DNA of 32,532 nucleotides from Gloeophyllum trabeum ATCC 11539 (lineage: Eukaryota > Basidiomycota > Agaricomycetes > Gloeophyllales > Gloeophyllaceae). The stretch covers positions 315,148 to 347,679 of the forward strand of contig NW_006920421.1 in the NCBI RefSeq assembly GCF_000344685.1, read 5' to 3'. Positions 1 through 11,130 of the stretch are shown here, piece after piece. The position numbers and the translations under genes were made by a program. Numbering within the stretch: the first letter of the stretch is position 1; every line of letters begins with the position of its first letter. The notes beneath the pieces are model-generated. The model had not been told where the DNA came from, made no database searches, and saw only the letters and a program-made list of their open reading frames with translations.

Positions 1-13
1 TAAATAGAAGGGA

Positions 14-127
14 ATAGCATGAGTCATATTGACATAGAATGAGTCATATCCGCATAGCATGAGTCATATGTAAGGGAGTGAGTCATAAAGGCATGGAATG
101 AGTCGTATGGACATAGAATGAGTCATG
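14..127. repeat. Tandem ~20-bp repeat carrying AP-1/Gcn4-like sites
   Basis: Six copies of a roughly 20-bp unit, with the GAGTC core starting at about 21, 41, 61, 80, 100 and 120. The consensus is close to ATGAGTCATATGGACATAGA. Copies 1, 2, 3 and 6 contain the 9-bp palindrome ATGAGTCAT, copy 4 has GTGAGTCAT, and copy 5 is degenerate (ATGAGTCGT). ATGA(C/G)TCAT is the known binding site of AP-1/Gcn4-type bZIP factors. The array may continue beyond the left edge. It could be a plain minisatellite; binding is inference. Confidence 0.75.
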
Positions 128-1604
128 TCAAGGGAAAACAGTGGAATGTCTCGGATCCTCCTAGAATATTCTGCGCCCTGAATATTCTCACAGTCCTCCT
201 GCTTTGATGCTGCGCCGAAACTGTTCTCCTTGCATCAGCAAGTGCTTTGCATGATTGAAGTCAATGTCGTATATGTCTTCATTGTCGATTCCCAGCCAGT
301 TATTGAAGATACTGTCCACCAAACCTTCCATTACCGATCTGTATATTCCAAATGTAGTGGCTTGAAGCTGGTACTTGTGGTACAGTTCAGGCCTGGAAGG
401 GATACGTTCAGCGCGCAGCGACAGCTTAGTTTGGCATTCGAACGATCTCCTAGTCTGACAACGCCGCCCTCTCGCCGACCAGATTCCTCCACCGCCCGGC
501 CCTGGTGATCGACTCATCGAGCAGCTTCGCACTGCCGAAGTCGCATGCAGCTGTAAGACGCGCCTGAGAACATCGTCCGACAAAGCGTTCTGCAAAGTGT
601 GGATGCTTCGCCGCGATGTACGTGAGCTTCCTATGCCCTTCTTGATGCTCCTTCACGTGCTGCTGTCTCTCGCAGGACCCGGGGGAGGGTGTTGCCATTT
701 GTCAGGGTGAGTCCTTCTGGCAGGTCACACAAGATTTCAGTGGCTAATGTACCCTTGAAGTCCTTCGGAGAGGCCCACCTGGTGATGCACACAGTTGTCA
801 GTGAGTGCAGTTTTTGTCGTTTCCGATCGTGAATCCCCGAACGGCTCCTGGTCGACGGATTGGGTGACCGTTCGATGTTCAAGGTATCAAGAGAGCATTA
901 GGGTGCCCGCCTGGGGCATGAGCTTGTATAATGAGACTAGTACTACTCTCTTCTGCTGCATCTGGTGAATACACCACACTAGCTCATTGTAGACCGTGAC
1001 TGTATGAGGAGGGGATGATATATTATCTAATAATGATTTTATTATTCTTGTGTAATTGGTAATCAACAGTGATTGGGTATGGGAGGGGTGAGATGCATGG
1101 TAGATGTATTACTTTCACCGTCGGATCGTCGAGATGATCAGACCTATCTGATAGCAGATTACAGAGCTGTCTATGGGGTGGATAGTTGGGCTGTCTGAAG
1201 GATCCGACGGGGGGAAGAAATGAACAATTGCTGGTGTAATCCACGGGGTTGAGAGCTAAGTCATCTCTGGTGTTAGATAGGTGCACATATCTTGTGGATA
1301 CTCCGAGCAATCCCTGGGGTGGATGAAAAGCGGGAAACGCAGTGATTACCTGTGGTATTTCAGTCTTGGAATGGTCTTCTCAAAGACCTCTGAGCCCATG
1401 CTCAGGGTCAGAGTTACTGGAAAGGCAATGGAGCTTGACTGAGAGTCATCTGAGAAACAACAAACACCCATGTAATTGCAGTTTTTCACTTGGATTGTAC
1501 TTTCCTCAATCACATATGCTGCTATAATTGTTGGTAGTGCTCCTGCTAGTGTCCCTGGACCTCACTATTCATATTTTCTTTATTATTCTCTTTTTGTTCT
1601 GCAA
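128..1604. other. Unassigned intergenic DNA
   Basis: No coding region with splice sites or a recognisable domain was found on either strand. Short open frames exist, but they have no recognisable motifs and no coherent exon structure. The sequence is AT-richer than the flanking genes and may be old mobile-element debris; nothing in it identifies a family. Confidence 0.4.
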
Positions 1605-1765
1605 GGAGGGTCGACCCGAGGTCGACCTTGGCCCGACCCGGCAGCGACCCGGCCCTCATACGACACTCGGTTCAGGGCCAGGTTCACTGGATGCCTGACC
1701 CTCCACCGAGGTTTGGTTCAAAGGTCAGGAAATTATGCCTGACCCGGCCCTGACCCGAACTTCGG
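1605..1765. repeat. GACCCG-rich degenerate repeat with GGTCGACC palindromes
   Basis: The block begins with two copies of the self-complementary octamer GGTCGACC (the first within GGGTCGACCCG). It continues with repeated GACCCG / GACCCGGCCCTGACCCG words and ends just before the promoter of the UPF0014 gene. No coding potential is apparent. It may be part of a terminal repeat of an old retroelement, but no partner copy lies in this window. Confidence 0.5.
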
Positions 1766-1923
1766 CAACTTTAGGTGGCAACGCCCGCCACGCGTTCCGA
1801 TTATAGCACTGTGACGTCACGCGTTCTCCTCGTCCGCCCCCTCAATCGTCGGCGTCATGGACGGCTGGGCGCGCAGGCTGCATTCAAACTCCCATTTTCT
1901 CTCGCTCACGTCCCGGAGCAACA

Positions 1924-3234
1924 ATGGACGGAGGCAACAACGACAAGACCCATTTGACGTTCCAAAATGTCGGCCTCGCCTTTTCCTTCATCGTCTTTGA
2001 CGCTCTTGTCTCGCACTTGCTCCGGCTCGGTGTCGGTACATCACTCGTGACGGCGGCGACGAGATGCATTATCCAGCTGAGCGTGATGGCGCTCGTGCTG
2101 GCACAGATATTCGAGACTGGCAATCCATGGGGGATAGCCGGGATTGCAGGTGAGCAGATTGGCTGGGCCGAGGTGGGAGAGGTAGCTGACCGGAAGGCAT
2201 AGGCTTGTTGAATCTTATGGGGACGCTGGAGACCGGTAAGCCTTGCCTGGAGTTGACAGTGCTAGAGATGCAAATAATGCTATCTAGTTATCAACAAGGC
2301 GAAGATGCGCTTTCAGTATATGGTACATCACGTTCTTACTACTAGTCAATAAGGTTCTAACATACGTCTCAGTTTCCTTCAGTTCTTCTTGCCATGGTTG
2401 GCTCTACGATTCCCGTATCAATCATCGGCACTCGATTTGCTATGGCAATCCGACCATTCTGGATCGCGGACCAATACAGTGAGTACCCCCGGAAAGGGAA
2501 TATCGTCTGCGCAGGTCTGGCGAACCAGGAAATCCAATACTGACGTAGGCTCATGAAGTACCTATTGTGGGCATGCTCTGCGGGAGCACCATCTCTGGAA
2601 TGGTCATCGCCGTGAACTATGTCCTGAAGGAGCTCCAGTACGTCTTACCGCATCTCCCATTCGTAATGTTCCAAGCTGACTGCCTTTCTTGACACCAGTG
2701 AGAATAGAGACAAAGTCGAAGTGTATCTCGCCTTCGGCGCGACGCGCTTCGAGGCATGCAAGCCAATCGCAACCGACGCACTTCGTCTCGCACTGACGCC
2801 TAACGTCAACCAAATGAGGTACAACCTTCCCATCTTCTCTCCTGCCGCCCTTGCTCACTAATCATTACCTAAACCAAAGTGTACTGGGAATCATCTCCAT
2901 CCCAGGCATGATGACCGGCGCGATCCTCGGCGGGTCCTCCGTGCAGCAGGCCGCGCGCCTGCAGATGGTTATCATGTTCATGATCTCGTCATGCACAGCA
3001 CTCTCGAGCATGTTCATCACCGTGTGCGCGCTCGGCGTGGTGGTGGATGGTGAACACCGCATAAGGGGCGATCGGATCGACACGAGGCCGCATGCGGTCT
3101 ATCGTGCGCGGGGGAGGCTGGTGGAGGGCGCGAAGAGTGGTGTGAATGGTGTTGTCGGGAGGGTGAAGGGGCTAGTTGGCGGGAAGGGGGGAGAGGAAAG
3201 AGAGGAGGGGGAGAGGGAGCGGTTGTTGGGGTGA
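1924..3234 (+). CDS. UPF0014 / FetB / ALS3-type membrane permease
   Basis: Seven exons: 1924-2149, 2203-2235, 2288-2322, 2373-2478, 2559-2637, 2699-2818, 2880-3234. They encode 317 residues. The protein is a multi-pass membrane protein of the UPF0014 family, which includes bacterial FetB and plant ALS3/STAR2. Family hallmarks seen are an N-terminal hydrophobic pair, the TRFAMAIRPFW stretch, IPIVGM, the loop KVEVYLAFGATRFEA, and the helix region GIISIPGMMTGAILGGSS near the middle. FetB and STAR2 pair with a separate ABC ATPase in metal or UDP-sugar export; no such ATPase gene is nearby, so the substrate is unknown. The C-terminal ~60 residues are a Gly/Glu/Arg-rich cytosolic tail that I take to be lineage-specific. 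The 2559 acceptor was preferred over the AG at 2547-2548 because the latter opens an immediate stop codon. Confidence 0.9.
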
Positions 3235-3609
3235 TGATACAGTCCGAAGGTATTTGTGTGTATTGAAACGTGTTGTCTTAGAAAGTACACAAAATAGACG
3301 GATTTGGATTCTTTCGGCGAGGGTATGACGCCTCTATCGCTTATTATTATCTGACTAGTTATGGGTCAAAATCATCGCTGATTTTTTGTTGGCCAGGTAA
3401 CCGCGGAAGAGAGGTCTCTTGTGATCAACGCGCTGCGCTCCCGCTGTCATCAGATAGGCAGCCAAAGGGCATTATTATGCTATCACATCGGTGATCCATT
3501 GCCGCCACAGGCGGTAGCTGGAGGCAACCGCAACGAACAAATTTGTTTATGACAATGTACAGACAACTATTCGACGCGCTGCTCGAGAACGGAGGGTACC
3601 TCCGTCCCA

Positions 3610-4916
3610 CTAAGCTTTCAGATACTGCGCCACGATCTCGCCGATCTTCGGCGTTATTCCGTTCAAGACTTGGGCAGTCTCATCCTGGCAGAACGGGTGA
3701 GACCTCATCCAAAGATCAATTATTTAAACCCACCCATATGCGATGCTCGCACTCCTTCCCGACGTCACTCAGGACGAAATCGCTCGGCTCGGCGATTTCA
3801 TTCCACACGACGTAGCCGCCCCTGATCTTGTCGACCGCCGTGGGGTCCGTGTCGAGCTCGGGAGGGCCCAGAGTCGCGTATAGCACCTGGCGGGAACCTT
3901 CTTCGGAGGTGAGCATGGGTAGCTCAAGACGTTGCCCGTTATGCTCGACCGACGGGGCGGGGAGGTTCACGGCTTCGCGGCGCAACTCGGTGTCGCAGAA
4001 TCCCGGGCTGAGGGAGGTGACGATTAGGGGAGATGTCGGTGGGAGGCGTGCAGTGAGTGCGCGGACGAAGAAGATGTTGAGCACTTTGAACTGGTTAGTA
4101 CTCTATCAAGCAAGGGTGCAGATCCGTACGTTTAGTCAGAGGATACAGTTTGTCTCCTCTGGGTGATGAGCGGTAAGTATCACAGTCCATGGCGATAAGT
4201 GTGGACCACTCACCCGCTCATATACTGTTCGTCATTCAGCTTCTCTAAGATGCTCGGAGACTGCCTGGCTGTCTCGTCTATCCGGATCGCGGCATGCGCG
4301 CCACTGGACACAACCACCAATCTGGTCTGAACGGAGTGCTCCTTCGCTGTCTCCAACAGCCGGGGGAGGAGAAGCAAAGAGCACAGCGCGGTAGAGAGGT
4401 GATTGACTTGTAAACTGACCGGCCATATTAGCAAACCCGAATGGAAGGGGAGGTGCGTAGGACGACTTACGTGGTCTCCCACCCTTCCGGTTTAGTGTGC
4501 CTCCATGTTCCTATGGCGGCGTTCATAATGAGATAGTCGAGACGTCCTCCATCTTTCTCGAACTTATCGGCGAAGTCAAGGACCGAGGAGAAACGAGCCA
4601 GGTCAACCATCCATAGTTCGGCGTTCTTCTTTCCGGACGCGCTTTCGACAGCTATACGAAAGGTGGTCAGCGAGTCGCGTTATAGCATTGCATGGTTGAC
4701 CGAACCCGCCACGGCTCTGTTGCCTCGCTCTTCATTCCGGCAAGCAAGGATGACTCTGGCTGCATTCATGTTTGCGAAATGTTTCGCAGCTTCCAGACCG
4801 ATGCCCGTGCTTGCGCCGACGACGATGACGGTCTTGCCTGAAAGGTCGGCTTTGACAGCCAGGGGTGGTGCCCCGGCACGATACTTCATAATCCACTGCA
4901 GGAGGGTCGGCCTCAT
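3610..4916 (-). CDS. Short-chain dehydrogenase/reductase (retinol-dehydrogenase-like SDR)
   Basis: Six exons on the minus strand, in transcript order: 4916-4706, 4651-4471, 4414-4214, 4158-4130, 4083-3734, 3684-3610. They encode 348 residues. A Rossmann NAD(P)-binding domain is present: VGASTGIG (residues 33-40), LIMNAAIG (NAG variant), the catalytic-Ser region VVSSGAH, and the YPLTK catalytic pair (Tyr203, Lys207). The catalytic YxxxK lies in a 29-nt exon, followed by LLNIFFVRAL. The SPGFCDTEL segment after the active site is typical of the fungal retinol-DH-like class. A likely role is reversible alcohol/ketone oxidation. Its place about 4 kb from the P450/terpene synthase genes makes it a candidate tailoring enzyme, but these SDRs are numerous in fungi and it may be unrelated. 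The first intron uses a weak donor (GTTCGG). Confidence 0.9.
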
Positions 4917-4959
4917 TTCTGAACCTGGGTGAGTGGTCGAAACAGACGATCTACCACCC

Positions 4960-4967
4960 TATTTATA
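4960..4967 (-). promoter_or_regulatory. TATA box of the SDR gene
   Basis: TATAAATA on the minus strand, about 44-51 nt upstream of the SDR start codon at 4916. The spacing fits a short-leader fungal promoter. Confidence 0.5.
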
Positions 4968-6193
4968 CTGCTCGAGCTTCATATCCATGCGTCTTAGACA
5001 GAAGCTATGCTTTGACCGGTGATTCGGTGATTCGCCCAGCATTAACTGGGAATTTCAATATGGCTGAACGTTAACCGACTATACGGGATTTTGCAGGCGA
5101 CTTCAACTTTGGGTTGCGAAAGGTTTGTCACGCGCTGACCCTGTTGGCCGTCCTTTCGTATGCTTCGCCTGTTATATTCGTTACATCATAGAGAACCAAC
5201 TGGCAGACTCGAACGCAGACATGGATACCATTGTGAGTATCCATGCTCTGCTCTGAATATTCTACACAGGAATAATTATTTGAAGGCCCTGCAGATCCTT
5301 AATGGCGTATAGAATCGTTTTCGCTCACCTGTGGCACCAATCTTGCACCAAACAGTATTCCCCGATTTTGGTGGAGTTAAGAGCGGACCGTTTCCGAGCC
5401 ATCCAAAATAGAACGGGATAGCGTGGCTGCCATGTGAGCAACTCCATTGAGACCTGAAGCAGCGTTGAGCACAGAGAAGGTACGTCAAGATACGTTTCAT
5501 TGAGGCATCAGTAGAAAAAGATAATGGTAATCCCAAGCCTAGATTACGCAGAGGCGAAGAAATAACTATACTTATGGGGGAAACATGACAGGGATTACTT
5601 CTTGATGGTAAATGCACTACGGATAGTGGAAGATACTTTTAAAAGCTCGACGCTCACATCTATGATCTGCGTCGTCAGCGTTGTGGCCGCTTCTTGGCGG
5701 TCGTATGGGCAGAGAACATTGATTGCACAAACCAGTAGAAGAGATTGATCTGGGTGAGCTTGATGGCTTCGGGCGATATGATTGGCTGACAGTTCAACTT
5801 AACGAAGGTGAGCGGCTCTGTACTTGAACATTAATAAGCCGTACTGGGCTCAAACCGGCCGCGGTAAAGACCGTTTCAGCCCTGCTCCGCAGCTGATGGA
5901 GGAGGCTCGACGCATAGGTTGTTAGGCCAGGAATATCTGGACTGAACGAACAATATCTCAGCTCGCCCGGGTCCCTCATGCAGTCGCGTATCACTTGCGT
6001 ACTCTAGTGAGACATCAAGGATTCTCTATTGCTGCACAACATATGTCTCCGGACTCTATACTTGCTTCGACTTCCGTTACCCTCAGTTATTTGGAGGTTG
6101 ACTTACGCGACAAGACCCTTCGGTGCGGGGGTGCAGTACCGGACAAAGGCATATAAACACCGTAACAATACCTCACCTAACTCACTCAAAGGG
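4968..6193. other. Intergenic DNA, no gene recognised
   Basis: Mixed-composition sequence between the SDR promoter and the possible relic at 6.2-6.8 kb. Open frames of about 60-113 codons occur on both strands, but none has a start context, splice structure or motif that supports a gene. Confidence 0.4.
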
Positions 6194-6798
6194 ATGAAGC
6201 CTTACTATTCTCTGCGTCGTCGCCGCCGCATCGACCCTCGTCTTCGCCTCCACCTTGTCGGGTCTGATGAAGAGGCAGGGCAGTATACTGACCCATGTAC
6301 GGCACCACTCTGTCCGATTGCCAAGCCACGGTCAACCACTGGCCCGACTTTGCTGACTGGTCCCCGACGTGTTATTATGGGACCAGCGAGGCCTGGCGTC
6401 CGGGCTGCAACCGTCCGACAACATATATGCTGGCCCGAGCACAGATTGAATCCTTCCATACCCAGGCTACGTGTATACCATTTGAAATCGTGGCCTTTGG
6501 GCCGGCATTAAGATGGCAGTACAACACTTGTTAAACTGTGGCGACAAGGCGAAGAACAGCGAAGATCACGGTTAGTGGCGTTATCGACGTCAATGAAAGT
6601 GGTCGCATTTGCAGCTTCAATGGCGACAGCTACGGAGACTGCATGGATCAAATTTTCCTCAAAAGAATTGTACAATCGCTTACTTCAATTGCTTTAGCTC
6701 TAGACTTAGTTATTTTCTGCCCGGCACTACTCACGAGCCGCCCCAGACGCGTGAATTCAATCAGTATATTCGATGATCCATGTCTACGTATTTCATGA
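6194..6798 (+). pseudogene. Possible relic of a small cysteine-containing secreted protein
   Basis: An ATG-AAG at 6194 is followed, in a shifted frame starting at 6198, by a signal-peptide-like run (SLTILCVVAAASTLVFA). Downstream, the frame from 6295 reads through a cysteine-containing stretch (DWSPTCYYGTSEAWRPGC). It stops at a TAA at 6532-6534, then continues open in the same frame to 6798 with RICSFNGDSYGDCMD. The pattern suggests an ORF broken by at least one frameshift and one stop. The protein family is not recognised. It may instead be chance open reading frames. Confidence 0.25.
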
Positions 6799-7584
6799 GC
6801 AGATCCATCATCCTGCCACTCACTCTGTTACGGAATGTCACGCAGGGTGTGAATCATTTCAAACTAACTCGATTAATACTCTACTTCAGAATTGCATCAA
6901 GGAAAACTTGCTCTTGAGCGACCGGTCCCTGTCACTTACTTGAAGTCACGGTGCAGAGACGGGAAGCAAGTGTACCCAACCAGGAAATTCGGTATCATTG
7001 TCGCAAAGTCAAAGACAGTGATGAGGCATCGGCAGATTAGCCGGTCATCAGGCAATATTGTAAGTGCCCTATAGGTCCTACTTTTAATCGGGTACACACC
7101 GTGATAAATGGTAAGGGCGAAACGTCGGAGAAATGGCCTCTAAATTGACTGGAACATAATGTCGAGATAAAGTTCCTACATCGTCAGTTCCGCACTCAAG
7201 ATCTACAATATGACAGTTCCAATAGCATCTCCTGGCTTCGTAGCTCTTATAGAACAACACCATTTAATAGGGTTGCTATGATGCTGCTCGCCGTCCTTTT
7301 GAGGCGAGTCCCTTTACAGACCTGGTCACCTTCCCCCTGTGACCTTATTAGAATATCTGATGGGGTCAAATTAAGGATCAGGAGGGATCATCGCATCCTT
7401 GTGTCGTTCCCGATGACCTCCAGCCACCGAAGGCACAAGCCTGCATAAACAGGAGAGAGAAACACGTGCAAGCACGCGCTCAATGGAGGCTAAATTAGGT
7501 TACGTAAAAGACTATGTCATCGCTTGCCCCAGCTTTTTCCAGGCCACGATTCGCCCGACATTTGCCCCAGGCCCTGCCCGTGAC
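6799..7584. other. Intergenic DNA, no gene recognised
   Basis: No exon-like segment or repeat of note was seen upstream of the Ypi1 promoter. Confidence 0.4.
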
Positions 7585-7590
7585 TATAAG
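7585..7590 (+). promoter_or_regulatory. TATA-like element of the Ypi1 gene
   Basis: TATAAG lies about 100 nt upstream of the Ypi1 ATG at 7684. It is followed by a pyrimidine-rich stretch typical of fungal transcription starts. Confidence 0.4.
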
Positions 7591-7683
7591 ACGTCTACTC
7601 ACTCCCCACCCTGACTTTTGCCGGAAACCAACTGTATATCTTTTACTTGACTTTAAGTCCCCTGTTCGTCGTCGTCGCGAAAC

Positions 7684-8314
7684 ATGGCGTACGTTGCCAC
7701 ACGCGGAGGACCGGGCACATCTGCACCGTCGGACGGGTCGCGCACGATAGTGATACATGACGCTCAGCCTCGACCTGGTAGCGGCGGAGGAGACGCCGGG
7801 GACGTCGGCGATGGGTCGGGAGTGGTGGGGACGCTCAGGCTCAGGGGCGCGCCTCGGAGGCAGAGGGAACGTGTACGGTGGACAGACGACGTAGTGGATA
7901 ACGAGCATATGGGCAAGAAGAAGTCGAAGAGTGCGTGTTTTTTGCGACCTTGTGGATCCGGTTACCTCTCGTTGTAGCAAAGAGCTAACATTGATCCTAG
8001 TTTGCTGCATTTACCATAAACCCAAGAAATTCGACGAGTCGTCCTCCGAAGAATCCTCGTCAGAGTCAGACTCTGATACTAGCTCTGGGCCTTCACTCGG
8101 CCGTTCGTACCGGCATAACAATCCCTACTGCCGACACCACCGGCACCCGGAAAGAGAAGACAGCGAGGGGTCGTCGACGAGAGATCCCAGTGAAGCATCG
8201 ACGGTCGTTGTGCATGACCTTGGAGAACATGAGAGTGAGGAAGAGGTGAACGCATATGAGAGGATGCCCGCAAAGGGGTCGAGGAAGGGAAAGATGAAGG
8301 CGGAGGGGAACTAG
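7684..8314 (+). CDS. YPI1: Type 1 protein phosphatase inhibitor, Ypi1 / inhibitor-3 family
   Basis: Two exons, 7684-7930 and 8001-8314, encode 186 residues. The intron has donor GTGCGT, a branch-like GCTAAC at 7984-7989 and acceptor CCTAG. The family core is unmistakable: TLRLRGAPRR, then the PP1-docking RERVRW (V64-x-W66, an RVxF/KVxW-type motif), DDVVDNEHMGKKKSK, then ICCIYHKPKKF spanning the intron. A Ser/Glu/Asp-rich low-complexity segment (ESSSEESSSESDSDTSSG) and a basic C-terminus (KGSRKGKMK) follow, as in other fungal Ypi1 proteins. It would bind the PP1 catalytic subunit (Glc7 in yeast) and modulate it in the nucleus. This is a conserved housekeeping gene, so its location between the SDR and P450-1 marks a break in, or the edge of, the metabolic cluster. 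Confidence 0.95.
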
Positions 8315-8879
8315 GCGCGATTGCTTCGTGAGTGAAGGGCCATATATGGATCAAGGTATACCCTGACGTGGCCTTTTAGTTGTATTTTAGACTCCTGTGT
8401 GTATACGCTATGCGTTGTACATGGTATATCGCTGGTATTGTACATTATGGGTGGATAGTCTGGACATTGTACGTATTGGCTTATAATCAGAGATAATCGG
8501 GGCTTTCGCAAGCCTTGTATTCTTTGAGGAGCCCCTCCGCCGCTTTTTGGCTTGGTGTGTCAACTAGAATACTTCGTGCGGTCATGGATGGCGATCCGAT
8601 CATTAGCAAAGGTTGACCCTTTGCGAAATATCACATTCGTCCTGTCGGTTTGGTCGAACAGTCACTCCAAAGTATGTGCCTGTTCAGTATCCCGACTGCA
8701 TCGTCTGACTCTTAACTCAATCATCACGGCTACTCTCTGGATGAAGTACTCCAGATCAGATGGACGCAGGTCTGGAAATGCTCCTTCTTACATCTAGAGG
8801 AAAGTATTCCATTAGATGTCGAACCCCTATGTTCTCGACAGCTCCCGACGCCCTCCCGCCGCGCATGGCATGAAGCGGC
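8315..8879. other. Intergenic region between convergent Ypi1 and P450-1
   Basis: Short space between the 3' ends of two convergent genes. It presumably holds both 3' UTRs. No canonical AATAAA or other feature was identified. Confidence 0.5.
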
Positions 8880-11130
8880 TTAGTCCGCTAACTCGAGTAG
8901 GCTCTTGACGTACTCTCCTCGCGGGACCATAGAGTGCTTGAACGGAGCGGGGTGGCTGGACAGCGATCTTCAGTCCTTCCCCGAACACCGAAGCCCATAC
9001 AGTCATCACACACCTCGCATAGCTGAAGGTGAAGTCCGGCTCCACAGTGACCTTGTTCCCGTTCTCATCCGCGCCCGGTAGGATATCGAACACGCTAAGC
9101 AGCGTCGCGATCGTGATGAACAGCTGCGAGACGGCCGCGAAGCGCCCGGGGCAGATGCGCCGGCCGAGGCCGTACACGGCTTCGAGGTGCTCTTCCGCGG
9201 TGGCTAGGTCGCCGCCCTTTACGCCGGTTGTGAAGCGTTCGGGCGTGAAGCGCATCGGGTCGGGGTAGACTTCGGGGTTGTGGAGGATTTTCCTAACGCG
9301 GGGTTAATAACGTATGTGAGAGGCAGAGAGGGAGGGTCACGGACCAGAGGTTGCCGATGACGACGGAGCCGCCGGGGATGTGGTAGCCCCTGAATTCGTC
9401 GTCTTTGACTGTGACGTGGGGGATGGCTGGTTATAGCATTCGTGAGTGGACTCTTTCTCTCTATTAACACGAAAAGATATACCCATCGGTGCAGGAGGAT
9501 TCCACCTATCAGGTCAAGGTTAGTATGCCACGCAAGACGATGAGACGCTGTACCACACCTCATGACTTCTTTGACGATGGCATTGATGTAAGGTAAGGCG
9601 TCCATGTCTTCGAAGCCGGGGAGGCGGTCTCTCCCGACGACGCTGTCGAGCTCACGCTTCGCTTTAGCTTGGACGTCGGGATATGTGACCATCGCGAGTA
9701 TGAACGTGCGCAAGCAGATGCTGACCTGTGGATGGTGTGTTGTCAGCTTTGTGTATGTGTGGGGGAGGAGTTACGCGGGGCACTTACTGCTTCCGTCCCA
9801 GCTGTACATTGGTCATGCCAAGGTCAGTAAGGAGCTGGCTTGGAGAACGGGGGAGGCTGTCCTACCGAAGTAGACGGTCCCCGCGGTTGCTCTCATCATC
9901 TCCAGGTCAGGATTCGGCCCGGCTTGTGAAAGCAACTTCGAAACGAATGAGGGTTTGGCAGTTCCATGTTTCTGTCGCGCATGGTTTGTGACCGGGAACA
10001 GGACAGTGTGGGTGTAGCGCTTACCATCTCGCTGACCACCTCGTTGAACGGCCTGTTCCGCGCTTCTACCGCGCTTTCTTTGCATACGCGTGCTTCCCTC
10101 TGGAAACCGCCACGCCCTGGTACAAGCCACTCTGGGATGTAGCGCACTTGGGGATCCTGTTTTAGTCCTGCTGCAGGCGGTAAATCGCGCGGGGGAACTC
10201 ACTTATGGGAATTACATCGACCTGCGTAGGGTGGGGATCAGTATTACATCAATCCTGGTGTATATGGTAATTTGCATGGACGTACCAGGTATGCGCCCGG
10301 GGTGGCGACTTTGGACCAGGCCATGATGACGTCGTCTGCCATGTTGATGAGTTTCTCCGTTCGCGGGTTCATGCCCATGGCGTAGGTGATATCCATCAGT
10401 ACTCCGCCGACATGCCTGTTAATGGATCTCAGCTTTTATGTCCATATTTAGCAAGGTAACCGATACAAACATGTGGAGGTGGTGGAAGAGCTTCTCTGGG
10501 GACTGAATGACCTCGTGAGCGAGTTTGTGTGCGGCACGTGCTTGGGTCTGCCGGAACTCGGGCACGACGAATTCTTGGAATTGCGAGTGGAAGAGCTTGC
10601 GGTGGTCCCGCCATTCGTTTCCTGCCAGGTACGTCAAGCTTGCGCTAATATATAATGGGAGGGGACTATTCACCATAAGAGCGGAAAGCGAAGATCCATT
10701 CGAGGTCCATTCTATGGATTGATAAGAGGTGCGTCACGAAGCGATCTGGCTGGGACCTCACAGCTTGTTCATCATCGTCGAGTGAGGACGGTCAGAGTAG
10801 TTGACGGAGCGCTTGTGGAACAGCTCGGTGAGGGCTTCGAACGAGCTGACGACGATAATGTTTTTGCCCAGCACCCCGAGGCGGAGTATGTCGCCTGCGG
10901 CAGGACACGGACGTCAGCTCATCAACCTTGAGTGTAATCTGATAAGATCGCGCACCGTAGGTGTCCGCCATAGCGCTGTACGCCAGGGCTTCCCGTTCCC
11001 TCGGGATATCCGGAAGGTTGCCGATGAGAGGCTTCGGTGGTGGGCCTGGAGGATATGGGAGGTTGGTTTGCGCCCTCCGCCATAGGAGGAGGCCAAGCAG
11101 GAGTACGACGGTAGCTATGGCGATATACAT
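8880..11130 (-). CDS. Cytochrome P450 (P450-1), agaricomycete microsomal type
   Basis: Fourteen exons in transcript order: 11130-10956, 10894-10762, 10711-10674, 10621-10471, 10415-10286, 10221-10203, 10146-10025, 9971-9866, 9801-9788, 9725-9559, 9505-9483, 9426-9345, 9292-9014, 8955-8880. They encode 504 residues. Domains seen: an N-terminal membrane anchor (VVLLLGLLLWRR), the proline hinge PYPPGPPPKPLIGNLP, the C-helix region EWRDHRKLFH, I-helix AGTEA (292-296), ExxR at E349-R352 (KEVMR), the PERF-type motif TPERF (403-407), heme loop YGLGRRICPG with Cys434, and C-terminal HPAPFKHSMVPRG. Oddities: Ala replaces the usual I-helix Thr (AGxDTT), and Tyr replaces the first Phe of the heme signature. 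It is divergent from the sesquiterpene synthase and shares its upstream region, which suggests co-regulation and a role in oxidising the terpene. The substrate cannot be deduced. Confidence 0.92.

Noticed and set aside
1..127. CRISPR-like regular repeat
   Set aside because: The units are contiguous and degenerate with no unique spacers, and the host is a eukaryote.
163..187. Repeated GAATATTCT words (also near 5250 and 13850), resembling heat-shock elements
   Set aside because: Each site has only two half-units, is not near a gene start, and is likely in AT-rich DNA.
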